64,000 bases of DNA, taken from positions 434,001-498,000 of the forward strand of contig BDSL01000007.1 of the NCBI GenBank assembly GCA_003116995.1, in the 5' to 3' direction. Shown in pieces: positions 1 through 8,400 of the stretch. The DNA is from Yamagishiella unicocca (taxonomy: Eukaryota > Chlorophyta > Chlorophyceae > Chlamydomonadales > Volvocaceae). The notes under the pieces were generated by a model. It was not told where the DNA came from. It saw only the letters and a list, made by a program, of their open reading frames with translations, and did no database searches. Every line of letters begins with the position of its first letter. Position 1 is the first letter of the stretch. Both the position numbers and the translations under genes were made by a program.

Positions 1-623
1 GCTGCCGTAGCTTGGGGTACAGGCACTGATGGGGCTGCCCTCCCCGCGGAGCCGCGGCCCCTGCCTCTGCCGCGGCCGCGGCCCCTGTTACTTGGGACGT
101 CTGTCGCAGAGGCCTCCTCCTTCTTCTTCTTCCTCTCGCGCCATTGTCGCTGGTACAGACGCTGGGCTTCCTTGCGCTCTTCATGCGTCAAGTTTAGAGT
201 CGGCCGACCACGGCCCCTGCTGCCTTTGCTGGCGTCGGAAGCGTATGAGGCAGCGCCTGAAGCGCCGTCGTCATCGTCACTGCGGGCGTCATCGTCGTAA
301 TATGCAGTGTCGCCGCCGTAAGTTCGCCCGTCACTCCCGCCTCCTTCAGGCTGACCTCCCTCGCCCTCCCGCGCCTCCTCATTCATGCCGCCATAAGCCT
401 CCCCGCTGTCAGATGCATATGACCTCTGGCGGCGTGCCCTCTTCAGGTTGTTGGGCAGCATGCCGTTGCGGATGGCATCCACCTGGGTTTCTATTGCGTC
501 CCTGATATCCAACGCGCTACGTTGGACAAGGGAGTCGTCTTCATTGTCGTCATGTTCGGTCTGATAGACAGGGTCCGGCCCGTAGTCCTCTTCGCTGTAC
601 TCGGCCTCTTCGACGCCGCTCAT
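1..623 (-). CDS. AT-hook-containing acidic/basic protein, 5' part only (runs off left edge)
   Basis: An uninterrupted minus-strand frame runs from an ATG at 623 to the window edge, about 207 codons with no stop, so only the N-terminal part of the protein is visible. It starts MSGVEEAEYSEEDYGPD. The first half is acidic and rich in Asp, Glu, Ser and Tyr (for example DDDARSDDDDG). A basic segment RGRGRPTLNLTHEERKEAQ follows, containing the RGRP core of an AT-hook. Next come a Lys-rich KKKKEE run and a Gly-Arg repeat near the edge. This composition suggests a nuclear DNA- or RNA-binding protein, which is inference from composition only. The start lies only about 370 bp from the first firm exon of the neighbouring peroxidase gene. 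The plus-strand frame over the same bases is Arg/Cys-rich and looks like an antisense shadow. Confidence 0.6.
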   Translation of the reverse strand, partial: MSGVEEAEYSEEDYGPDPVYQTEHDDNEDDSLVQRSALDIRDAIETQVDAIRNGMLPNNLKRARRQRSYASDSGEAYGGMNEEAREGEGGQPEGGGSDGRTYGGDTAYYDDDARSDDDDGASGAASYASDASKGSRGRGRPTLNLTHEERKEAQRLYQRQWRERKKKKEEASATDVPSNRGRGRGRGRGRGSAGRAAPSVPVPQATA

Positions 624-699
624 CCTCTATAGATTACGCAATCACGCCCGGTCACGTCTAGGGAATACAGGACATCATGATTGAGATGATTGGGAAGGT

Positions 700-950
700 T
701 TGCGGCGGGTAAGATGGCTTGTATGGACTAATGTATTTGGAGCCTGGTCGGCTATAGGGAATACAATTTACAATCTCAAGTGAATTTTATTTTCACTCTC
801 AGCTCTATTCCTATTTTTCAATGACACCTGTCATTGAAAATTCCCGGAGAAAATTGTAGGAGAAAATTGCCGTTTTTGTCAATTCTATGAGATGAAAAAT
901 AATTTTCCCTCTCACAAAAGTGCCGTACCCGAATTTCCCCTTACAAATGT
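700..950. repeat. AT-rich insert with a perfect 12-bp palindrome
   Basis: This stretch is clearly more AT-rich than its surroundings. It holds the inverted repeat TTTTCAATGACA / TGTCATTGAAAA at 815-826 and 829-840, separated by CC. Further AAAATT and AATTTTCC motifs lie on both sides. It sits in the intron or upstream region just before the first recognisable exon of the glutathione peroxidase gene. A small non-autonomous (MITE-like) insertion is possible, but I could not define terminal repeats or a target-site duplication. Confidence 0.4.
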
Positions 951-992
951 GAACCCCGCCTAACGGTGTCACTCCCCTCGTTCTGCTTGCAG

Positions 993-2199
993 GGTCGTGA
1001 TGGTCGCGAACGTTGCAAGCAAATGAGGCCTGACGCCTGCGAACTACAAGGAGTTCGCGGAGCTGCTGCAGAAGTACCCGGCCACTGATTTGACCATCGT
1101 GGCGTTTCCTTGGTAAGAGCACCAAAGCTTTCGCGGCTAATGGTACGCACGTTAACGAGCGTTACAGACAGCATCCTCAGCGCCCGTGCGCGTTCATTAT
1201 CTTGTAACGCGGCTTAGCGTACAGATCGAAGATGTAGGTATAGGCGCCTGTTTCGGTGGCGCCTGCCCTGACTGCAAGTTTCTGCTTGCGTCTTCCTGCT
1301 TACCTCGGCTTGCCCGTTACGCTTGTTCCCAAGCCTGTTCCTGACATGCGCTATTCCGAATGCTTTTGCTATCCTATTGCAGCAACCAATTTGGTGGACA
1401 GGAGCCGGGCACTAATGCTGAGATTAAGAAGTTCGCCACCGACAGGGGTTTCAAGGGCGCCGGCGCTCTCTTGATGGACAAGGTGAGATCTGCACACGGG
1501 AAAAGCTTGACCGAGCCTGGGCCTCTGGAATTTGCGCATTGTTCGGCAGATGATCGTGGTCTGAACCCCGTTCGCCGGTGCCTGTTTGGTGCAGGTGGAC
1601 GTCAACGGTGACAATGCGTCCCCGATTTATCAGTACTTGAAGGTGGGCAGGCGGATGTTGCGTTGCCACTTGATATGATATAGGCGTACTGGCAGCGCGA
1701 ACGTCGACCCCCCTAGGCTCCAATAATCAGCACAATTCACTGGTGCAGCGCATAATGTACTGGCGTGATCTGCTAGAGCGGTGTCGGTGAGGGGTTCTGG
1801 ACAGCACAGAGGGTGCGCTTACCCCTTGCTGGCAGCTTAGTTCCTCTGCCGCCCCATCGCCGCCGACGTTGCAGGTGGCCAGCGGTGACACTTCAGACCT
1901 GGCCTGGAACTTTGCTAAGGTGGGCGCAGCCGCCTGGCCAAGTCTGCCGCCTGTCGGGCGAGGTCGCATCCAACAAACGTGTTCCATCCGCATGTTTACC
2001 TTGCAAGCTCTCCCACCAGCTGCCTACTGACGGACACCGGCATGCTGCAACCGCCCGCCTTACTTACTCCCCCCATTGGATTCCACTGCAGTTCCTGGTG
2101 CGCCCCGATGGCACCGTCTTTGGCCGCTACGCCCCAACCTCGTCCCCGATGTCTCTGGACAAGTACGTGGCGGAGCTCCTGGCCAGCCGCACCAAGTAG
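993..2199 (+). CDS. GPX: Selenocysteine-containing glutathione peroxidase (UGA at 1024-1026 read as Sec)
   Basis: Five exons join in phase: 993-1112, 1383-1482, 1595-1642, 1875-1919 and 2092-2199 (TAG stop). The product reads NVASKUGLTPANYKEF, then AFPCNQFGGQEPGTNAEIKK, VDVNGDNASPIYQYLK, LAWNFAKFLVRPDG, and ends LLASRTK. This is the GPx fold with a complete catalytic tetrad: Sec (UGA), Gln of FGGQ, and Trp and Asn of WNF. Glutathione peroxidases reduce hydrogen or lipid hydroperoxides with thiols. In most plant homologues the U position is Cys. The in-frame UGA is supported by the SECIS element in the 3' UTR. The usual N-terminal 25-35 residues are not recognisable. An ATG at 677 with a donor at 709 would join in phase and add MIEMIGKVCGG, but this is weak. 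Either the first exon was missed or the gene is 5'-truncated by the AT-rich insert. Confidence 0.87.
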
Positions 2200-2646
2200 T
2201 GGAGGGGCCTCGGCCCCACAGCCGCTGGGGCTGCCACTCCGGCGCCCGAGACTGAGGTGATCCCCACAATAGTGAGGCTGTGCTGTCGATCAGGTCCTCT
2301 GAACTAGTGTTTAGGAGCGCGACGCGCGGTGGCGGGCCTCCAACAGTAGCAGCGGCTGGCCGCTGCAAGGGTTGCTGTAGCCGCTGTGCAGTGGATGCGG
2401 ACTGGGCGTCCATCCCGACTTGCATTCGAAGCCAGCTTAATACAGCCCAACCACCTCACTGCAGGATGGCGGCGAGGGCTAGTGCTGTAACGGGCCGCAA
2501 TGCGCGCGGCACACTTATGCGCCGTGGTGCCCAACATCAGGCCGAGCTGGATCTGGAGCGGTATGGAGTGGAGCAATCGAAGGGGGACGATGCTCTCTGA
2601 TGCCCAGCCCTGAAGCCGCCCATGGTGCTACGTGTCTCATTGAATA

Positions 2647-2729
2647 CCCCGCCGCCTGTGATGTCACGCTATTGCAACCCGGCGTGATTGCGCCAGCAAT
2701 GTGTGATGGATTTTGATTTAGCGGCGGGG
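2647..2729 (+). promoter_or_regulatory. SECIS element (form 2) in the GPX 3' UTR
   Basis: Folding by eye gives every part of a eukaryotic SECIS. Helix I is CCCCGCCGC (2647-2655) paired with GCGGCGGGG (2721-2729). An internal loop follows. The non-Watson-Crick quartet is UGAU at 2659-2662 against GGAU at 2708-2711, giving tandem G.A pairs. Helix II is 2663-2675 paired with 2696-2707, with one bulged U at 2670. Unpaired AA lies at 2676-2677, and an apical mini-stem GGCG/CGCC at 2681-2684 and 2691-2694 makes it form 2. The element recruits SBP2 and the Sec elongation factor so that UGA at 1024 is decoded as selenocysteine. It lies about 450 nt after the stop codon and before a TGTAA signal. Confidence 0.85.
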
Positions 2730-2812
2730 CGGGGCACCATGAGCATTGCTTCAGGGAGGGGACATCCATGCTTTTCGTATGTTGGTTAATATCATATTAC
2801 ACCACATCCAAT

Positions 2813-2817
2813 TGTAA
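2813..2817 (+). terminator. TGTAA polyadenylation signal for the GPX transcript
   Basis: TGTAA is the usual poly(A) signal in Chlamydomonas and its relatives. This copy lies downstream of the SECIS, so the SECIS would be kept in the mature 3' UTR. Confidence 0.5.
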
Positions 2818-2829
2818 GTACACTAGATT

Positions 2830-4307
2830 GTGCAATGATCGGTAAAATTGCGCACGAAAATCGCATGGTCGCTTCACAGCTCCAGTAGCTCGGAGGTCCG
2901 TCCCTCTCACCTACAGCAAGCCACACGCTTCATCTATCCTCATTACACCAGTACGAATTCAAGCGAGTGCAGGCTTGTGTGACCACGTGCCAGTAGGATT
3001 TGCGGGCGCATTTTAAAGCAGCCCCGGACTGGGCCTCCCAGAGCAAGCAGCAATATCACCCAGCCCGACGGTGCTGTGGTCCCAGGACAGCGTACTCACA
3101 ACGATAACCACAGCATCGGTTGGGGGTCGTGGGAGGCTGGCTTGGAGGAATCACACACATCACCGCCAACTGTAGCGCATCCGAACACCAGCGGTGTGGG
3201 AAGGGCTCCTCGGACAGTCTAACTGGTCAGGTGGTGGCAAGTGCGACTATGGAGTCGGTATTCATGAGGCCAGCTCCGTCCGCCTGCCGGCTCACGGCTC
3301 CCGCCTGCACTCGCGCGGGCAGCAGTGGGTATGTAAGGTATGGCGTGCTTGTGTCGCTCGCACGGGGGTTGCCCATCCCACGAAATATAATGGTACTTGC
3401 AACCTAGCGCAAAACCTCCCCAGGCCCCCAGCGAAACGGGAGCCCCAGAAGCAGCAACAGCAGCCCCAGCAGCATCAGGAGCAGCAGCCACAGCAGCAGC
3501 AGGACCAGCAAGTCGAGACACCAGCTCCTGGACAGCGAGCAGGCCTTCCGCGCGCTGGCGGCAGGCCCTCTACCCCAGCACGGACCCCTTATGCTGGCCC
3601 CCCGGCTCACCACCACTATCCATTGGTCACACAAGCCACCACCGAAATTGTGTACTTACCGACACTTTGCACTTGTGGTAGCAGTGAATGCCTGCCGAAA
3701 TGACCATCACACTGGCATTGTAGCAGCCTTTTCCGCACGAACTTCAGCACCAGCATCAACGACAGCACCAATGTCCGTCATCAGCACCAGTCCATCATGT
3801 GCATGCGTCTTCCACAGCACGGATACCCGGGCATCTCGGGCCGCCCGCTGCGGCCTGCGGCCTGCAACCGTGTGGCATGCCTGCCTGCCCCCTCAACCTT
3901 TCTGGCCCCCTCCTGTCCTGATCTCCTAACCCCGGCTCCTGATTTTCTGGGCGGCCTGGGGGCCGTACCGCGGCATGTGGAGGAGGACCGTTTGGGGCAT
4001 CCCGCACGGTTGGCGGCTTCCACACCACATGGAGATGGGCACCGGAATGGTATTGGGGCCGCAGCACAAGTTGGCTCACACGAGGCTTGCATACGTAGTG
4101 GCTCCACGTCGCAGTGCACACGTGTTGTACGGTGTACGGCATCACAACGTGCAATTAAATTGTACGGCATCAATGTGTAGGCAAGCAGTCGCAGTCCCAT
4201 GTGGGGCTCGAGAACAACAGCCGGCCCCAGCCACATGCATGAAGCAACGCAGGGACCCAGAGCTAGTCTCCAGAGGCCCCCTCCGCCCGGCCGCCCGGCC
4301 CCAGTCC
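2830..4307. other. Intergenic stretch between GPX and the cold-shock gene; no firm gene
   Basis: Both strands are partly open between about 3190 and 3700. The plus strand gives a Gln-rich stretch (QKQQQQPQQHQEQQPQQQQ) and the minus strand gives an Ala-rich stretch (VSRLAGPAAAVAAAPDAAG). Both come from the same CAG-type repeat at about 3447-3510. No domain or coherent splice pattern was seen. It may hold 3' exons or the 3' UTR of the minus-strand cold-shock gene. Confidence 0.35.
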
Positions 4308-5060
4308 TCAACCCCCCCACACACACACCTGCATCGCCTCTTCCAATAGCTCCAGCAAGACCGCCTGCCGCTGCAGCGGGGGAGCCAGCTCTGCTATTGC
4401 CGTTGGTCGTACCTCAACCGCCCATTGGTAAGCGAGCCGCCGGGCGGGTGACGCGCCGCGCGCATTGGCTTCACGGGCCAGCTGCGCTGCCCGCAGGTCA
4501 GTACACACGCGGAACAGCACTAGCTGTCCCCTAATAAGCGGTGCTGTAGACTGCAGCGGCTGTGGCCGAGGATGATATGGGGCTGCGGCAGTTGCTGGTG
4601 GGGGCTCCGGTGGCGAGTATGCCGCCTGAGCCGACTGGTCTGGCGGGCTTGACACCGACGCAAGGTTATCTTGCCGTGGCGATGGGGGCTGCGCATCGAC
4701 GGTGTCGTACAACAGGTGCTCTGGCGCATCGTTGGAGTTAAGAAAACGGATAACGCCCTTGGAATTGCTCGTGGCAAGGTCGGATACCTGACCCAGACAC
4801 AATCCCGGCTCCACCTGCGTCAACCGGACGCGGGTGCCCACCGGGGCAAGACGCACGCGCTTGGCAAATGTCTTGCCCGTCTCGTCGTGCTCGACGACAA
4901 ACGTGACGGCGGTGCCCTCTTGCAGCTGACCGGTGCAGCAGTCCTCGAGAGCGGTATGGTGGAAAAAGATGTCCCGCACGCGATGCGGGCAGGCTATGAA
5001 CCCGAAATTGCGCCGCAGGTTCGCAACAACACCTTGCTCGACAATCACACTTTCGGCCAT
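4308..5060 (-). CDS. Cold-shock-domain RNA-binding protein, UNR/CSDE1-like
   Basis: A 250-codon open frame starts MAESVIVEQGVVANLRRNFG. Residues about 8-75 form a cold-shock domain: NFGFIAC matches the RNP1 position and DIFFHHT the RNP2 position, followed by the strand AVTFVVEHDETGKTFAKRV. A second, degenerate unit contains GVIRFLNSNDAPEHLLYD. A third begins GQLVLFRVCTDLRAAQLA, reminiscent of the repeated CSDs of UNR/CSDE1. A Pro/Ser/Ala-rich linker lies between them. Such proteins bind single-stranded RNA and act in mRNA stability or translation. The frame ends soon after EEAMQVCVWGG. Because CAG|gtgtgtg at that point resembles a splice donor, the real protein could continue in exons further left that I could not identify. 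The gene is divergent from presenilin, with 420 bp between the two starts. Confidence 0.68.
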   Translation of the reverse strand: MAESVIVEQGVVANLRRNFGFIACPHRVRDIFFHHTALEDCCTGQLQEGTAVTFVVEHDETGKTFAKRVRLAPVGTRVRLTQVEPGLCLGQVSDLATSNSKGVIRFLNSNDAPEHLLYDTVDAQPPSPRQDNLASVSSPPDQSAQAAYSPPEPPPATAAAPYHPRPQPLQSTAPLIRGQLVLFRVCTDLRAAQLAREANARGASPARRLAYQWAVEVRPTAIAELAPPLQRQAVLLELLEEAMQVCVWGG

Positions 5061-5480
5061 GAAAGCTTAATAGGACAGAGAAAGATTCTGTATAGTGCTA
5101 ACCCACATGTGCACCTTGCCTGAAGAAGCATGCGGCACGAAAATGGCAATTGGGTGGCCGAGCATGCAAATGCTCGTCCACAGCGATTTGACTTGTTACA
5201 ATGCGTGTTAGGTGTTACATCAAGGCGGTGTCCCTGTTATCTGTAGCTTCATTCCCTCTCAGCTCACCTACCCTTTTATCTTTACCTCTTCCAAGCCTGG
5301 TGCAACACCGGCACCACCAATGGGTCGTTGAAACTCCCGTTTGGGTTATTATTCTGTGCTTATTGAGGATTATTGGCTTATTGGCTGAAGATAGCTGGAG
5401 CCGGGGCTTAATCTCAGCCTGTGCGTCGTCGTGAAACAACAAAAGCGGAAGTCGACGGCCCCCACTTTCAACCGAGGAGT
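5061..5480. promoter_or_regulatory. Divergent intergenic region between the cold-shock gene and presenilin
   Basis: The two start codons face away from each other across about 420 bp, so both promoters and 5' UTRs must lie here. There is no clear TATA box. An in-frame upstream ATG for presenilin at 5421 would extend that protein by 20 residues (MRRRETTKAEVDGPHFQPRS). Confidence 0.4.
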
Positions 5481-8400
5481 ATGGCAGCCCAACCATCGCT
5501 CCTGGATGACCTCGGCGAGGAAGTCACGGGTATTATGGCGCCGGTGTCGCTATGTATGGCAGTGACCGTGCTTCTCGTGCGCCTGCTCAATCCCGAGGGC
5601 GTATCCTCAGCTAACTCGGTGCTGATCGCTAGTATAGCATATCAAGAACAGGTAAGATGGCTGGTGGATCGTAATAGACAGTGCAAGCCGCGGCAGCTAC
5701 CGCACATGTTCATGTCACAGTTTTGTATAACTTTTCCGTGTATCCTGGACCCGAAACCCAACCATGTACACCTTTCTTCTGTGTCCCTATTTCATCATAG
5801 TCATCGGACTCGTCGGGAAGGAAACTAGGAGGCGCCTTGTTGAATGCCATTATCTTTATTGGCGTCATAGCGGGCATGACAATCATACTCTTCCTACTGT
5901 TCAAGTACAAGGTGAGGGGCGGCTACGGCTGGCTTCGGTTACGGCCTCTTGCAGAAGTCTCCTCCTTTGCTATGTACCTAGATATCTCCCGAAATAAACA
6001 CGTCTACGAGGTGTATTTCCGATGTCAGCCTCATAGCCGGATTACCATAAATAGCTACGCGGGCTGGGCCGATGTGAAACCTTAATCCCCTCCCGACCTT
6101 GCATGACCCGCCTCCGAACATATTTGTACTCCTGACGATACTGCTCCCTTCCATGCCGCACAGTGTTACAAGTTCATTTATGCGTACATGGGCTTCGCTG
6201 TCTTCAACATTTTCTTTTTCATCACGGGGGCGTTGTTTATCCAGGTCATGCAGGTGAGGCCGGGGTCGAGCCGGGGCATTTCGGCAGCCATGTAGTCCGG
6301 GGGCCACGGTCAGCCAATATGTACTCCCCCGCACCACCAATGCCAAGTACGCCAAGTACGCCCAGTGGCCTGAATCGCGCTTCCCTGGCCGGCCCGGTGC
6401 AGCGAACCATGTCCTGGATCCAGCCCCTAACCATGCCGTACTGTGCATTCAGGTCATCAACCTGCACATCGATGCGTTCTCGTTGGCGTATGGGCTCTAC
6501 AACTTTTCGGTATGCTCGCGTGCGCTGCGCGCTGTGGGCTGGGAAAGACACTACACCGTTGTCGCTATCTTTGGGGCTGGTTTGGGTTGCCGAAGGCACG
6601 GAGGGACAGCTGGGGGAGTACGGGGTGTGTAGTGCGTCGGGCGCCCGGCGTAACAAACGCGAGTTTCGGGGGCAGAAAGCCATCGACTGTGCGCTTTACT
6701 CACGCGTGCTCGCGCCCGATATTGTACAAACCCTTCGCAGATAGTAGGGACGCTCGGGTTGCTCATTCTTCCTATACCACTGTTATCGAAACAGGTGAGG
6801 GCGGTAGTTGGTCCCGCGGGGCTTATGGGCCAAGGCGCCAGCCATGCCCAAGCATGCCCCAGAGGGCACAAAGGCCGTACTTTGAGCAGGGCACCTGGGC
6901 GCGGAGCGTAGGCTGAGAGATGGGTGGGAGGAGCTCGTAGCCGCCTGGCTGCCAGTGGACTGTTGAGGACCACGCTGGTGGCTGATGTGTTACTGTTGGA
7001 CATCGCCGTCGCTTGCTTTGTCTTCTCATCTTCCTCCCTCCTCCTCCCTCCTCCTCCCTCCTCCTCCTCCTCCGTCTGCAGCTGTATCTCATCTGGGTCG
7101 GCATCATCGTGGCATACATCTTCACCTTCATCCCCGAGTGGACCGCCTGGGTCCTCCTGGTGTTCATGGCCCTGTACGACATAGCTGCGGTGCTCATACC
7201 CGGCGGGCCGCTCAAGGTGAGCTGCTGCTGCCTCCGCACCAGTAGCCCCTGCAGTCCCGTGTCGCCACGCGGCATGTATGCCCCCGTGCCTCCTCACTTT
7301 TGTTTCCCCTTCCCACTCAACGTTGTCCGCCACTGTCTTGTGGGGCCCCGCTAATCCCCTTGCCGGATCACTGCCACATTGTTGCATTGCCGCGTGCCTC
7401 TTCCCACACCTAGCAGTTCCCCATTTTTCGGAGCATAACCACCCAGCACCATCCTGACACCGCACCGGCTCTGCCGCCCTGCCGCTTAGGCGCTGGTGGA
7501 GCTCGCCATCGAGCGCAAGCAGGAGCTCCCCGCCCTCATCTACGAGGCGCGCCCCGCAGGCGGACGGCCCTACGTGCGCGGCTGGGGCAACCGCGGCGGC
7601 CGGGCGGCTGACAGCGAGGAGCTCAACGACTCCCCAGGCGGCAACCCCAACCCACCACCCGGCTCCAGCGCCCCGCGGCCGGTTGCGGAGGCCTCCACAG
7701 CAGCACCAGCGTCAGTGGAGATGCGGCGGCCAACCTCGCGGCAGTCCCGTGGGTCGTCCGCTACGGCAGTGAACGTTGTGGCGGCAGGCGCGGATGCCCG
7801 GGCGCTGGGCGCTGGCGGCGTGGAGGCCAGGCGGCCTGTGAGTGGCGGCTGGACGTCCGGGCCGTCGCAGGCGTTTTTGATGGAGCCGGCGGTGCTTCCT
7901 GTGGCCGGGGAGGTGGAGGGCGGAGTGCAGACGTGGACGGGGCCCACGGAGGATGAGGCCAATGGGTGAGTGGGGAGGCGACCGTAAGCGGGCGGTTGCG
8001 GTGTGGGTGGAGGAGGCGCCGACTGGAGGTTGTATGCATGCGCGCGGGGGCGCGGGCGGGTGGCTGCGTGTGTGGAGGTGGCTGCGTGTGTGGAGGTGGC
8101 TGGGCCGGGGCGTGGTCCATGTATCAGTGGAGCTAGGAGCGCTGGCAGGGCTGTCCTTCATGCGGCTGTGGCGTCATCATCACAGCGCACGGCGAAAGGG
8201 TACTAGGAAGGAATTGCTGACGTCAAATTAACGCAAAAGCAAGTAGGGGGCGAAGGGAATGAGCCTAATTCTTTCTGCACCCCACCCCCCTGCCACGCAC
8301 AAACACAGTTGCATGCCAGCGCAGTCCGTCTGTGCCAATGAGCTGCCCCTTCCCACCACCAACAACCCGACGTCTTCCCTCTGTTCCTGCAGCAGCCACA

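Noticed and set aside
1024..1026. In-frame stop codon, suggesting a GPx pseudogene
   Set aside because: It falls exactly at the catalytic Sec position, all downstream exons are intact, and a well-formed SECIS follows in the 3' UTR.
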